From positions 1-37,337 of the forward strand of contig CALVBL010000016.1 of NCBI GenBank assembly GCA_944325775.1: 37,337 nucleotides of DNA, written 5' to 3'. Source of the stretch: an uncultured Helicobacter sp. Its GTDB lineage: Bacteria > Campylobacterota > Campylobacteria > Campylobacterales > Helicobacteraceae. Position numbers and translations under genes: made by a program. The first letter of the stretch is position 1. Every line of letters starts with the position of its first letter. This document shows positions 16,405 to 26,167 of this stretch, one piece after another. Below the pieces are notes generated by a model. The model searched no databases. It saw only the letters and a program-made list of their open reading frames with translations, and had not been told where the DNA came from.

Positions 16405-17733
16405 TTACTCTTGTTTCTCTAAAGCCAATACTTGCGCGAGACTCTCCTCTAGCATAGCCACGGTGTTGATATAGTCTCGCTTTGCTTCAATGGTGGCGAT
16501 CATAGAATCTAGATAGTTATTTTTGACTAGCAAATACTCAAACACACTTGTTTTCCCAGCCTCATAACCGATCCTGCTGATCTCTGTAAGATTTTTCTTG
16601 TTTTCTTCATCGGCTTTTGCCACACTGATGGCGTTTTTTTTCACTTCAAGCTGTGTGAGATAGGAGTGTGCATTGTTTTGCAGGGTATTTTTTAAGATTT
16701 CACTTTCACGCACAGAGCCGCTTTGCAGGGCAAGATACATCGCTTTTTGATTGCCATATTTGGTCGTGAGTGGGAGAGGGATCTTGACTTTGAAAGCTGC
16801 ACCGGTGCTAGATTCTGCGATACTCGCACCTGCTCCCACTTCTAGCGAATCAAACCGACTTCTTGAAGCCAACTTCGCACTATTGGAATAATCCGCAATG
16901 TCTAATGCCACGATTTCCAGATACAAGGAGTTTTGAAGCTTAGATTCTATGTCTGTGTTCTTTAGTCCGATATAGCTAAACACCAGCCCATCGACTTGAA
17001 TATCCACACTGCTATCGATGATCCCAAGTCCGACTTTGAGGGCATTAAGGGCGTTGAGGAGGTTTTTTTTGGAATTTTCGTACATCACTTGCACGCTCAA
17101 AAAATCACTGCGGAAAAACAAATATTGTGATCGTGAGATCCGCCCTGCATCGAAGCGAATCTGCGCGATATCCAGCTGTTCTTTAGCATTTGCTAATCTG
17201 TCTTCATAGACTTCAAATTGCTCTTTTTGCGCGAGATAATCCAAATACAGCCGCTTGATCGCAATCACGCTAAGCCGCTTGGTAAGCTCATAGTTTTTTT
17301 GCGCCCTGATATGGCGAGTTTCATACATTTGGCGCAATATACTGCTTACCCACGGCAAACGTGGCGCGAGCATAAAATATGCTTCAGTTTCTAGCTCCTT
17401 ACCACCGCTTGGGGATTGCACCTGCATAGAGCTTATATCAGCGTATGGACTATTCCACGCTCTAGCAGCTTTACCTTCATAGATGAGTGATTTGGCGTAG
17501 GCTTGGGATTTGGCAAGTGTTACGGAGTTTTTCTCTATGCGCTCGAGAAATTCCGCGACACTCATCGTATGCACAGGCTGTGTGGCAATGGCTGAATCTT
17601 CTTGCGCACCCACATTGACATCTCTTTGCGCACTATCTTGTGTATTCTTTTGTGTGCTATTGGTTTGGGGCTTGGCGCACACAAACGCACCCATACAACA
17701 CACACACAGCACCAATTTAGCAATTTTTTTCAT
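16405..17733 (-). CDS. RND metal-efflux outer-membrane channel (CznC/TolC family)
   Basis: The 442-aa protein has a signal peptide (residues 1-20) and a polar low-complexity stretch at about 22-50. Two homologous halves of long amphipathic helices and beta-strands follow, as in TolC/CusC channels. Features include YLDYLAQKEQFEVYEDRL in the first coiled-coil region and GYEAGKTSVFEYLLVKNNY in the second. It is the first gene of the operon running into the adaptor, pump and DUF3240-like genes. No classic lipobox is seen. Confidence 0.88.
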   Translation of the reverse strand: MKKIAKLVLCVCCMGAFVCAKPQTNSTQKNTQDSAQRDVNVGAQEDSAIATQPVHTMSVAEFLERIEKNSVTLAKSQAYAKSLIYEGKAARAWNSPYADISSMQVQSPSGGKELETEAYFMLAPRLPWVSSILRQMYETRHIRAQKNYELTKRLSVIAIKRLYLDYLAQKEQFEVYEDRLANAKEQLDIAQIRFDAGRISRSQYLFFRSDFLSVQVMYENSKKNLLNALNALKVGLGIIDSSVDIQVDGLVFSYIGLKNTDIESKLQNSLYLEIVALDIADYSNSAKLASRSRFDSLEVGAGASIAESSTGAAFKVKIPLPLTTKYGNQKAMYLALQSGSVRESEILKNTLQNNAHSYLTQLEVKKNAISVAKADEENKKNLTEISRIGYEAGKTSVFEYLLVKNNYLDSMIATIEAKRDYINTVAMLEESLAQVLALEKQE

Positions 17734-17769
17734 TTATATCACTATCCTAACGCTTAATTCTAGGGGTTA

Positions 17770-18246
17770 TCACAAAAATCCTTCGCCTTTGAAGTATCCT
17801 AAGACATTTTTATAAACACGCTTCTTAAAGTGTGTCACATAGTGGAAAATTTCCTTATATTTGACGAATTTATAGGCGTCAAATTCTGGGGTATGGGTGC
17901 TTAGATCGATTTTTGCGCTAGACTTTAGTCGCACGAGAAAATACTTCTGAATCTGCCCATCAAAAGGATACATTTTTTTGCTAATAGTCTCTGGGAAGTC
18001 GTATTTGATCCATTGCGGGCATTCTGCGATTATCTCCACATCGCTTGTGCCTATCTCCTCACTCAGCTCCCTAAAGAGTGCTTCTTTTGGATTCTCACCC
18101 TCATCGATTCCGCCTTGAGGAAACTGCCACGCGCCCTTGATGTCATTGCGCTGAGCGATGAAAAACTCGCATTCACGCGGGTATTTTGATGAAAGTATCA
18201 CCGCGGCGACATTGGGACGATAGCGCTTCTCTTGTGTATTTTGCAT
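17770..18246 (-). CDS. rppH: RNA pyrophosphohydrolase (Nudix)
   Basis: The 158-aa protein has a full Nudix box at residues 45-67, with GGIDEGENP, the REL Glu residues and EEIGT. QFPQGGIDEG and the YDFPE segment are typical of RppH/NudA proteins, which remove pyrophosphate from triphosphorylated mRNA 5' ends or cleave diadenosine polyphosphates. The ATG is preceded by AAAGGAT. It is transcribed in the same direction as the efflux operon, with 36 nt between. Confidence 0.93.
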   Translation of the reverse strand: MQNTQEKRYRPNVAAVILSSKYPRECEFFIAQRNDIKGAWQFPQGGIDEGENPKEALFRELSEEIGTSDVEIIAECPQWIKYDFPETISKKMYPFDGQIQKYFLVRLKSSAKIDLSTHTPEFDAYKFVKYKEIFHYVTHFKKRVYKNVLGYFKGEGFL

Positions 18247-18341
18247 TATTTTATCCTTTAACTCGTGTGGATTCTATCATATCCTTGAAAGCCTTCTGTT
18301 ACATAAAAGCGCGCATTATACCCTACCCAAAACAACAATAC

Positions 18342-19418
18342 CTAACTTAGCCACATCGCTAGCTCATCGGCTAAAAATACATCACTCGCGATAATATACT
18401 CACCCTGTGTGCCTTGAGAATCTACACGCGCGACTTTCATCACCTTGCTAGAATCTAAGAGCATAGTAAGATTAGCAGCAGAGCGCACCAACTCATATCG
18501 CACACCACTTTTGCACCTAAGCCCAAGCATAATCGCCTCTAGATTCAAGTCTTCTAAGCGTAGATTTTCTTGCGTGCGGAAATGGGGGTTGGCGATATAG
18601 GTTCTTGGGCTATTTGGTGCCCTCACCCGCGCACTTCCCACGCGCCCAAACGCCCCAGCCCCACACCCGATATATTCACGACCTTCCCAATACCCCAGAT
18701 TGTGCCGACAATACGCCTCGCCCTTAGTGTAGTTTGACACCTCATACTGCCCAAACCCCAATGCACCAAGTATCTCGCGCACCTCATAGCAGAGACTCTG
18801 CTCCCTCACACTCACACCTTTTGTGCTAAAGCGCGAACCCTCATCGATACTTAAAGAATACGCCGAAATGTGCGATAGAGGTAGCTTAGCGAGATTGGCA
18901 TATTCAGATTCTAGACTTTGCACAGAATCTAGAGGCGTATCATAGATCATATCACAGCTTATATTACTAAAGCCCGCCCTTTGGATAGATTCAAACGCGC
19001 CAAAAATATCATGCACACTATGATCACGCTCCAAAAACGTCAGCTTGCTAGATTCAAAACTCTGCACGCCCACGCTGATACGATTTGCCCCAAGCCTACG
19101 GAGACACGCGCACCAATCGTGTGTGATGAGATTGACATTAGATTCTATACTGATCTCACAATCCCCACTCACATACCCACAAAAGCTCTCAAAAATCCGC
19201 TCATAATACCCTGCAGGCAAGATATTTGGCGTGCCTCCACCGATAAACACACTTCGCACTTCACCCTGTGCGACTTCATAACGTTGCAGCGACGCACTAA
19301 TATCCTCGCACAATGCCTCCACATACGCCAGATATATCTCTTGTGAATCTAGCACAGAATTAAACGCGCAATACCCGCATTTGCTCGCACAAAATGGTAT
19401 GTGAATGTATAGTAGCAC
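18342..19418 (-). CDS. hemW: Radical SAM haem chaperone HemW (HemN-like)
   Basis: The 358-aa protein starts IHIPFCASKCGYCAFN with radical-SAM cysteines C10, C14 and C17; Phe19 in place of a fourth Cys points to HemW rather than the true coproporphyrinogen oxidase HemN. Later motifs include FIGGGTPN, RISVGVQSF and the HNLGYWEGREYIGCGAGA region, which is conserved in HemW. Family members bind haem and deliver it to respiratory enzymes. The start is GTG at 19418 with GAGG upstream; no ATG fits. It diverges from yejA across 112 bp. Confidence 0.9.
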   Translation of the reverse strand: MLLYIHIPFCASKCGYCAFNSVLDSQEIYLAYVEALCEDISASLQRYEVAQGEVRSVFIGGGTPNILPAGYYERIFESFCGYVSGDCEISIESNVNLITHDWCACLRRLGANRISVGVQSFESSKLTFLERDHSVHDIFGAFESIQRAGFSNISCDMIYDTPLDSVQSLESEYANLAKLPLSHISAYSLSIDEGSRFSTKGVSVREQSLCYEVREILGALGFGQYEVSNYTKGEAYCRHNLGYWEGREYIGCGAGAFGRVGSARVRAPNSPRTYIANPHFRTQENLRLEDLNLEAIMLGLRCKSGVRYELVRSAANLTMLLDSSKVMKVARVDSQGTQGEYIIASDVFLADELAMWLS

Positions 19419-19530
19419 TGCTCTTAAACCTCATCATAAAATCCCGCCATTATACTGCATTGCCCTTGCTTATAGCTTTAATCTAGGATACAATCTCATC
19501 ACACTTGCTCTAAATTAGGATTCTTACATA

Positions 19531-21381
19531 ATGACAAAACGATTTGTATTGTATTTCATCATCTTTGTGTGCTGTGCTATGGAAGTCTTTGGTGCGCACG
19601 CGATAGCGCTTTTTGGCACTCCTAAATACCCAAGAGACTTTAGCCACTTTGCCTACGCTAATCCACAAGCCCCCAAAGGCGGCACGCTTAAGAGCTTCGA
19701 ACTAGGCGATTTTAACTCACTTAATCCCTTCGTGCAAAAGGGCAATGCCGCTCAAAGTATCCTAGCACTCGTGTATGAGACACTAGGTGTGGGGAGTCTC
19801 GATGAGAGTGCGACAGAATACGGACTCATTGCGCAAGAATTTATCCTTGATCCTAAGGGATTTTTTTTAGAATGCCATATCAATCCAAAGGCGCGATTTA
19901 GCGATGGTGTGAAAGTGAGCGCAGAAGATGTGAAGTTTAGCTTTGAGACCTTAGTCAATCTTGGCAAGATCGAGTATCGCCGTTATTATGCCGATGTGGA
20001 TCGCGTGGAGGTGCTAGATTCTCACAAAGTGCGCTTTTATTTTAAGACCAACCAAAACACTGAACTTCCCCTTATCCTCTCACAACTCCCTATCTTGCCA
20101 AAGCATATCTTTATGACCAAAGAGGGCAATGCGTTTGGGCAAAATCCCCTAGCCATGCCGCTAGGAAGTGGAGCGTATGTACTAGATTCATACGATCTGG
20201 GGCGCAAGATCACTCTAAAGCGCAACCCAAACTATTGGGCAGAGGATCACCCCACGCGCAAGGGATTTTTCAACTTTGATCGCATTGAGATAGAATACTA
20301 CAAAGACCCCGTAGTCGCGCAGCAAGCCTTTATGAGTGGGGCATATGACTGGCGTGTAGAATCTAGCGCAAAAATCTGGGCAAAAGATTATGAGAGTCCC
20401 AAGCCCACGCTTGCAAAGATCGTGATACCAAACCACCTGCCAAGCACTCTGCAAGGATTTTTTTTCAACACCAAAAAAGAGAGCTTTGCCAACAAACTCG
20501 TGCGCGAGGCGATTTTTTATGCTTTTGATTTTGAATGGAGCAATGCCAATTTGTTTTTTGGGCAATATGAGCGCACCATTAATATTTTTGATAACTCTAT
20601 ATTCGCTTCTAGTGGGATTCCAAATGGCAAAGAAAGGAAGATTCTAAAAAGCTTAAATCTCACAGATTCTAGAATCCTCACCCAACCCTATCTTATCCCG
20701 CGCACCGACCACAAGCTCCCCGCGCGTATAGAATCTGGCTATCAAGACTGGCTGGGTATCACACACACCGATGGTGCTACGATTTTCGCCCAAGACAAGC
20801 GTGAAAATCTCAAATACGCCGCCACGCTCCTTGCACAAGCGGGTTTTAGATTCAGTAATGGGGTGTTGGTGGATTCAGAGAATAAGCCGCTAAGCTTTGA
20901 GATTATGATCAACTACGATGGTTTTGAGCGCATTTGCCTGCCCTTTATCCAAAATCTCAAAAAACTCGGCATACAAGCCACACTAAGCAAAGTCGATGAT
21001 ACACAATACACCAATAGATTGCGAAATTTTGATTATGATATGGTGATCGAACTTGTGGGACAAAGCCTAAATCCGGGCAATGAGCAGCGGTTTTATTGGG
21101 GGAGTGAAGCAGCAAACAATCCCGGAGGGCGCAACTACGCGCGTATCGATGATCCAAATGTGGATTGGCTTATCGAAAAACTCATAAACGCCCAAGATTC
21201 TGATGAGAAAATCGCCTATGGCAGGGCACTAGATAGAATCTTACTATGGGGATTTTATGTGATACCACATTTTCACGCGCAGGGCTACCGCGTGGCGTAT
21301 TGGAGTGACAAAATCGCTATGCCAGAGGTTATGCCACTCTATGGGTTCGATCCGTATGTGTGGTGGCAAAGCACTAAATGA
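19531..21381 (+). CDS. yejA: ABC transporter periplasmic substrate-binding protein, YejA family
   Basis: The 616-aa protein has a signal peptide (residues 1-24, cleavage near VFGAHA) and the extracellular solute-binding family 5 fold. The start of the mature part, ALFGTPKYPRDFSHFAYANP followed by APKGGTL, matches E. coli YejA, the receptor of the YejABEF importer for peptides and microcin C. YejB and YejE lie about 7 kb downstream in the same orientation, which is unusual since the genes are normally contiguous. The substrate here is unknown. No lipobox is seen, so it is probably free in the periplasm. Confidence 0.9.
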   Translation: MTKRFVLYFIIFVCCAMEVFGAHAIALFGTPKYPRDFSHFAYANPQAPKGGTLKSFELGDFNSLNPFVQKGNAAQSILALVYETLGVGSLDESATEYGLIAQEFILDPKGFFLECHINPKARFSDGVKVSAEDVKFSFETLVNLGKIEYRRYYADVDRVEVLDSHKVRFYFKTNQNTELPLILSQLPILPKHIFMTKEGNAFGQNPLAMPLGSGAYVLDSYDLGRKITLKRNPNYWAEDHPTRKGFFNFDRIEIEYYKDPVVAQQAFMSGAYDWRVESSAKIWAKDYESPKPTLAKIVIPNHLPSTLQGFFFNTKKESFANKLVREAIFYAFDFEWSNANLFFGQYERTINIFDNSIFASSGIPNGKERKILKSLNLTDSRILTQPYLIPRTDHKLPARIESGYQDWLGITHTDGATIFAQDKRENLKYAATLLAQAGFRFSNGVLVDSENKPLSFEIMINYDGFERICLPFIQNLKKLGIQATLSKVDDTQYTNRLRNFDYDMVIELVGQSLNPGNEQRFYWGSEAANNPGGRNYARIDDPNVDWLIEKLINAQDSDEKIAYGRALDRILLWGFYVIPHFHAQGYRVAYWSDKIAMPEVMPLYGFDPYVWWQSTK

Positions 21382-21404
21382 CAACAAACTAAGGCAGCAG
21401 CACA

Positions 21405-22181
21405 ATGAAGGGCAAAATAGCAAGTAGTGAAGTGAATCTATGCACATTACCAAAAGTTGCAATCTTTGGCGGGAGCTTTGATCCTTTGCACAATGGGCAT
21501 TTTGGCATAATGCACGCCGTGCTAGGGGAACTTGGCATAAAACATCTCATCATTTTGCCTGCATTTTGCTCACCTTTCAAACACAGCTCGCTTCTTAGCC
21601 CACAGGCTCGACTAAGCCTATGCAAGCTAGCCGCTGCCCATCTTGCTAAAGACTATCCAAAGGCACGCATTGAAGTGTGTGATTTTGAAATCGCATGCGC
21701 TCAAAGCACATATAGTATAGAATCTGTGCGCTATCTACGCTCCAAGCTAGGGGGAGAGTGTGCGGATTCTCTAGATTGCGCACCGGATTTGGCGGATATG
21801 GATTCTGTAGATTCTATAGAATCTAGAGGAGAGCGCAGAGATTTAGCAGGAGATTACACAAGGATTGGGTTTGTGCTAGGGTGGGATAGCTTTGCGCAAT
21901 TTCACCTGTGGCGGGAGTACGATGAGCTTGCGCGCAAAGTTGTCTTGCTTGTATTTGATCGGGGGGGGCATAGCGAGGGGGAGTTTAAAATACTTGCAGA
22001 GAGCTTGAATCTTGCAGGGCTTTGTGCGCGATTTGTACCCTTTAGGCATACGATTTCTTCCACGCGCATTAGGGAGCAGCTATCCTATGGGAATTTTAGC
22101 GAGATTCCATCATTTTTGCTCCCTGCTCTCAAAGAGTTCTTACAAAAACCCTGCTATAATGCCGCACAAAATCAGCCTTAA
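21405..22181 (+). CDS. nadD: Nicotinate-nucleotide adenylyltransferase NadD with a motif-rich insertion
   Basis: NadD joins ATP and nicotinate mononucleotide in NAD synthesis. The 258-aa ORF contains the family motif GGSFDPLHNGH (His29 and His32 in the nucleotide-binding HxGH) and ISSTRIREQL near the C-terminus. It is longer than the usual 200-215 residues because of an insertion of about 35 residues (roughly 116-151) between the IESVRYLR helix and the GFVLGWDSF strand. The insertion is acidic, rich in Asp, Ser and Glu, and much of its DNA is AGATTCT-like. ATG 21405 is used; a start nearer PKVAIFGG is possible but no ATG is there. Confidence 0.92.
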   Translation: MKGKIASSEVNLCTLPKVAIFGGSFDPLHNGHFGIMHAVLGELGIKHLIILPAFCSPFKHSSLLSPQARLSLCKLAAAHLAKDYPKARIEVCDFEIACAQSTYSIESVRYLRSKLGGECADSLDCAPDLADMDSVDSIESRGERRDLAGDYTRIGFVLGWDSFAQFHLWREYDELARKVVLLVFDRGGHSEGEFKILAESLNLAGLCARFVPFRHTISSTRIREQLSYGNFSEIPSFLLPALKEFLQKPCYNAAQNQP

Positions 22182-22190
22182 GGAGTGCAT

Positions 22191-22520
22191 TTGCAAAACC
22201 TTGCACAAGAAGTCATAACAATCTTAGAGGACAAAAAGGCAGAAAATGTCGTATGTATCGATGTGAGTGATAGGGAGTATCTCGTAGATGCTGTCGTGAT
22301 AGCCACAGCGATGGTGGGCAAACATTCTTTTGCCCTACTTGATTATCTCAAAACCACACTTAAGGCGAAGGGCGTGGAGTTTTATGCCACAGATGAGGAG
22401 AGCGAAGACTGGATCATCGCGGATTTGGGAAACGTGATGGTGCATATTTTTACACAAAATCACCGAAATAAATTCAATCTCGAGGAGTTTTTGCAAACCC
22501 TTCCCAAACGCCTTGCTTAA
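22191..22520 (+). CDS. rsfS: Ribosomal silencing factor RsfS
   Basis: RsfS binds ribosomal protein L14 and blocks subunit joining in stationary phase. The 109-aa protein has the family core: ENVVCIDVSD, YLVDAVVIATAMVGKH, and the conserved EDWIIADLGNVMVHIF. AAGGAG (22180-22185) lies 5 nt before TTG at 22191, which I take as start; a GTG at 22185 lies inside the Shine-Dalgarno sequence itself and is unlikely. It follows nadD by 9 nt, the usual nadD-rsfS pair. Confidence 0.93.
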   Translation: MQNLAQEVITILEDKKAENVVCIDVSDREYLVDAVVIATAMVGKHSFALLDYLKTTLKAKGVEFYATDEESEDWIIADLGNVMVHIFTQNHRNKFNLEEFLQTLPKRLA

Positions 22521-22593
22521 ACGTAGTAAGAATCTAGCTCCACAAAATCACACCACATACACATCAAAGCACAATAGACTTTGAGATTACCCC

Positions 22594-24492
22594 TTAAGAT
22601 TCCCACTCGATAAAGGATTTTTGTGCTACTTCTATCACGCAGTCTATACCGCCAGCGAGTGAAAAAAGCCAATATTTGTGTGCATAGAGCAGATCGATTT
22701 GCTTGGCTTTGAGTGCGATATCATCTTGTGTTACGCGCACGATTATCTTGGCGATTTCCATCTCTTGATGCACGATATAAGATTGTATCGCGTCATTAAA
22801 GCAGGTTGTGAAGGTCTCATCAGAGAAAAATTCTTTGATAGATTCTATATGTTCTAGCGCGTCACTCACTTTATGAAAATCAAAAGATTCTAAATTATGC
22901 TTATTTGCTTCCAAATCCTCAATAAGCCCCGCCACTTCCAAAAACACCTCTTCTATGCGCACCTTTTTCTCCCGCGCGTAAGCTAAAAACTCCCGCGTTT
23001 TTTCTCGCGCTTTGGCGATGTTAGATTCTATAAGCTCTGGTGGTGGTGGCGTGAGGACTAGAGGCTGCTTTTTGTCCTTTGTCTCTATGCTCTGCAATGC
23101 CTTGGCAAAGGACATCTCAATCGTGCCTTGTATCCTTGCTCCACCCTCTGTGGCGTTGATCACTTCTAGCGGATATGGGGTTTGTGCGATGTCGGCTTCA
23201 TAAAACTCCAAAAACAGTTTCCATACATTCGTGCTCTCTACCATACCATCACCACCATAGGCTGGGAGCAAGACGCGCTGTGAATCTTGCTTAGGAACGA
23301 TTTCTCGTTCGCCATACACGGCGTTTTTGGCGTGTGAGCTGCCGTCTTTAGCAAACGCAAGATCCTGTCCGATAAGGATACAGCGCGAAAACTTCGAATA
23401 CACCACCATTTCATACGCCATATTTGCAGCTGACATACCCACGCCGATGTAGCCATACTCACTGAATCCAAAGTAATAGGTATAGCCAAAGGGGCGCATA
23501 CTCCACTGCACACAATCCCCCTCTAGCGCGTCTGCTAGGCGTTTATGCACGATGGTGGTGATGGCAAAAATCACATCTTTGTGCTTAGCCTTTGGGGTCT
23601 CTTCATAGAATCTAGCCGTGAGATCCACGCGCTCTAACGAAAATACCACATCGGGCTTGATTCCCTCTTTGGCTAGAATTGGCAATGATGCGTCAATGCA
23701 AAAAATCGTGAGATAATCTTGGTATTGTTTGAGCAGTGGGAGCTGCTTACTAAGGCTTGGTCCGGTGGCGACAATCACCGCGGTATCTCCCTTATTAGCG
23801 CGTTTAGCGCGCAGTTCTTTGATGAGTGTGAGGAGTGAGGGGGAGTGTAGCATTTTTGGGAGATTGGCGATGTGATGCGCGATACCTGTGATAGCGTCTT
23901 TGCTATCATTTCCCACACTGATAACACAATGTTCAAGAGCTTTAATAAAATAGCGGTTAAACTCAATGCTAAGCGCGGCGTATCGTTCATAATAGGCATT
24001 AAAAATATGGAGATTATAAAGTTTAGAGTAGATTTTGGTGTGCTTATCTTGGAGAAAAATCAAAAGCACATCTTGGAAACTGCTTTGTGAATCCAAAAAT
24101 AAGATTCTGCCATTTGCAATGTCTTGTGAAAAATCCAGCAAATGCAGCACGATAAAGAGAATTTCAAGCTCGGGTTCGATGACCACCACACGCTTAAGAA
24201 ACTCATTTTGCAAAAGCACCTTATAAAACACCCCATTGCCAAGCCCGAAGCAATACAAATACGGATATTGCGCATATGGCACAAATTCTATGATTTTTTG
24301 ATTGGTCTGCTCAATGGGAGAATCCACAAAAATCGGTGCGCAATCGCGCGTATCGATGATATTAAAATTAAGCACATCATCACCCAAAAACACCTCATAA
24401 TGCGTGTTGGGTACAATATCTTGGAGTTTTTTAGCCAGATTTGGTGAAGTTTTTTGGAGTGCGCTAAGGTTTAGCGCAAAAAAATCCTGCAT
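22594..24492 (-). CDS. Maf-family flagellin glycosyltransferase (motility-associated factor, MptE-like domain)
   Basis: The 632-aa soluble protein carries the MptE-like (DUF115) core in the middle: AVIVATGPSLSKQLP near residues 217-231 and a glycine-rich region near GVGMSAANMAYEMVVY. Maf proteins in Campylobacterota transfer nonulosonic acids such as pseudaminic acid to Ser/Thr of flagellin. The gene lies directly downstream of flaB on the same strand with 39 nt between, as HP0114 does next to flaB in H. pylori, so it may be read from the flaB promoter. No signal peptide is seen, in line with cytoplasmic modification before export. Confidence 0.9.
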   Translation of the reverse strand: MQDFFALNLSALQKTSPNLAKKLQDIVPNTHYEVFLGDDVLNFNIIDTRDCAPIFVDSPIEQTNQKIIEFVPYAQYPYLYCFGLGNGVFYKVLLQNEFLKRVVVIEPELEILFIVLHLLDFSQDIANGRILFLDSQSSFQDVLLIFLQDKHTKIYSKLYNLHIFNAYYERYAALSIEFNRYFIKALEHCVISVGNDSKDAITGIAHHIANLPKMLHSPSLLTLIKELRAKRANKGDTAVIVATGPSLSKQLPLLKQYQDYLTIFCIDASLPILAKEGIKPDVVFSLERVDLTARFYEETPKAKHKDVIFAITTIVHKRLADALEGDCVQWSMRPFGYTYYFGFSEYGYIGVGMSAANMAYEMVVYSKFSRCILIGQDLAFAKDGSSHAKNAVYGEREIVPKQDSQRVLLPAYGGDGMVESTNVWKLFLEFYEADIAQTPYPLEVINATEGGARIQGTIEMSFAKALQSIETKDKKQPLVLTPPPPELIESNIAKAREKTREFLAYAREKKVRIEEVFLEVAGLIEDLEANKHNLESFDFHKVSDALEHIESIKEFFSDETFTTCFNDAIQSYIVHQEMEIAKIIVRVTQDDIALKAKQIDLLYAHKYWLFSLAGGIDCVIEVAQKSFIEWES

Positions 24493-24531
24493 AGCTTATC
24501 TCTGTGCTAAGCGCAAAAACACATAAGCCCC

Positions 24532-26076
24532 TTATTGCAACAATCGCAAGACATTTTGCTGCACAGCATTGGCTTGTGCCATAGCAAAGCTTCCGCTTTG
24601 AGCCAAGACATTGTGCTTGGAGAAAGTCGCAGATTCTGCAGCGAAATCCACATCGCGGATTTGGGATTCTGCACTTTTGACATTGACTTGTGTCACCGAG
24701 ACATTGTTGATCGTCGCCACAAGCTGAATCTGTGCTGCGCCGATATCTGCACGCAATTTATCAAGCTGAATCCGTGCAGATTCTGCCATATCCATTACCA
24801 CCATCGCACCCTTGAGGCTTGTAACCCCAGCGCCAATGCCCCCAGCGTGGAGTTCGGCTTGGGCGACATTGGCATTAGCACCAGAAGCAGAGGCGATGTT
24901 GGCATCCATTTCGCCGCGCAATGAGCGGAGATTGACGGTGTATTCTGCGATACCTTGTGCTGTATGGAATCCCACATGGCTGAAGTTGAATCCACTGATG
25001 ATGATATCGCGTGCGTCTGTGCGGATAAGGGTCAATCGCCCTACGATCGTATGCTCTGTCCCACTGATCCCTGCAAAGTTACCACCACCAAAGACAAAGC
25101 CTGTCGCGCTCTGTGTGCGCACGGCGATCGCACGCCCATCGGTGCTGCGTAGGTTAATCCTACCGGTGATATCGATAAATGCCTCTGTTCCTGTGCGCTC
25201 TTTGACAGAGTTGATGGCATTTATGAGGCGTCCATCAGAGTCGTTTTTGCGCACATCATTGACCGTTCCAATCGTCACACCATTAATCACCAATCCTCGC
25301 ACCGTCCCAGAGAGCACGGGTGAGCTACCTGTCCCCATCACGCTCCATGCTGCACGCACACCAAGTTTGTCAGAATGCTTATTGATCACTTCAGCAAGCA
25401 CGCCGATACCAGTGTTTGCCGATGTGGAGATTTTGACCGTCTCAATCTCAAAGCTATTTTTACCATCAACCTCTTTGACATTAAACATCACTTCAGTGAG
25501 GTTGCGCGCCGCACCAGAGGCGAGCATACCCACCGCAGAAAACGACGAGCTCTCCATACGAATATGCCCAATCTTATCCGAGCTTGTAGGACCGATAGAG
25601 GCTTTGACAGTTGTATTAGAATACGCGCCGATTTGGAATTCTTTGTTAGAAAACGCGCCAGAGAGCATTTGCTGCCCATTAAAGCTTGTGGTATTAGCGA
25701 TATTATCAAGCTCTTCTAGAAGGCGCAAAATATCGCTTTGGAGTGCCTTTCTTGTTTCGGTAGTTTGCCCATCTTGTGCGGCTTGAATAGCTTTAGTCTT
25801 GATAGTATCAAGGATTTTTAGCTGCTCGTCCATCGCCTTATCGGCTACTTGAATGATACCAATTGCATCGTTTGCATTCCTCACAGCCTGTCCTAAGCCC
25901 TCACTTTGACTTCTCAAGCTATCTGCAATCGCCATACCAGAGGCATCATCAGCAGCTTTATTCAAGCGCAAACCAGAGCTTAGTTTTTCAAGCGAATTGT
26001 GCAGGCTTCTATTGTTTGCCACGCCGATGGTATGGGCATTGAGTGCGGAGATGTTGGTGTTAATCCTAAAGCTCAT
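24532..26076 (-). CDS. flaB: Flagellin FlaB
   Basis: The 514-aa protein is the same length as H. pylori FlaB as I recall it. It has conserved D0/D1 N-terminal helices (MSFRINTNISALNAH and LSSGLRLNKAADDASGMAIA) and the C-terminal D0 helix ending NVLRLLQ. The variable centre (about 180-400) is Ser/Thr-rich and suits glycosylation by the neighbouring Maf protein. The D1 segment VADKAMDEQLKILDTIK resembles the TLR5-evading type known in this phylum. I use ATG 26076 (AAAGGAT upstream); an in-frame extension to 26136 lies in the promoter and is not coding. The sigma-54 promoter identifies it as the FlaB rather than FlaA type. Confidence 0.96.
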   Translation of the reverse strand: MSFRINTNISALNAHTIGVANNRSLHNSLEKLSSGLRLNKAADDASGMAIADSLRSQSEGLGQAVRNANDAIGIIQVADKAMDEQLKILDTIKTKAIQAAQDGQTTETRKALQSDILRLLEELDNIANTTSFNGQQMLSGAFSNKEFQIGAYSNTTVKASIGPTSSDKIGHIRMESSSFSAVGMLASGAARNLTEVMFNVKEVDGKNSFEIETVKISTSANTGIGVLAEVINKHSDKLGVRAAWSVMGTGSSPVLSGTVRGLVINGVTIGTVNDVRKNDSDGRLINAINSVKERTGTEAFIDITGRINLRSTDGRAIAVRTQSATGFVFGGGNFAGISGTEHTIVGRLTLIRTDARDIIISGFNFSHVGFHTAQGIAEYTVNLRSLRGEMDANIASASGANANVAQAELHAGGIGAGVTSLKGAMVVMDMAESARIQLDKLRADIGAAQIQLVATINNVSVTQVNVKSAESQIRDVDFAAESATFSKHNVLAQSGSFAMAQANAVQQNVLRLLQ

Positions 26077-26116
26077 TAGGCATCCTTTGCTAAAGTTTTT
26101 GTATTTTTGCCGATTA

Positions 26117-26133
26117 AAGCAAAAGATATTCCA
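26117..26133 (-). promoter_or_regulatory. flaB: Sigma-54 (RpoN) promoter of flaB
   Basis: On the minus strand TGGAATATCTTTTGCTT has GG (26132-26131) and GC (26120-26119) exactly 10 nt apart, the -24/-12 spacing of sigma-54. It resembles the TGGAA...TTGCTT consensus of Campylobacterota. Transcription would start about 30 nt before the flaB ATG. Confidence 0.88.
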
Positions 26134-26167
26134 CAAATTTATGCATATTTTGTACGTGTTTTTATGT

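Noticed and set aside
24812..25786. 324-codon open frame opposite flaB
   Set aside because: It is antisense to a certain flagellin gene, has no ribosome binding site or recognisable domain, and follows from the codon bias of flaB.
26077..26136. N-terminal extension of FlaB
   Set aside because: It covers the sigma-54 promoter and ribosome binding site; flagellins start at MSFRINTN.
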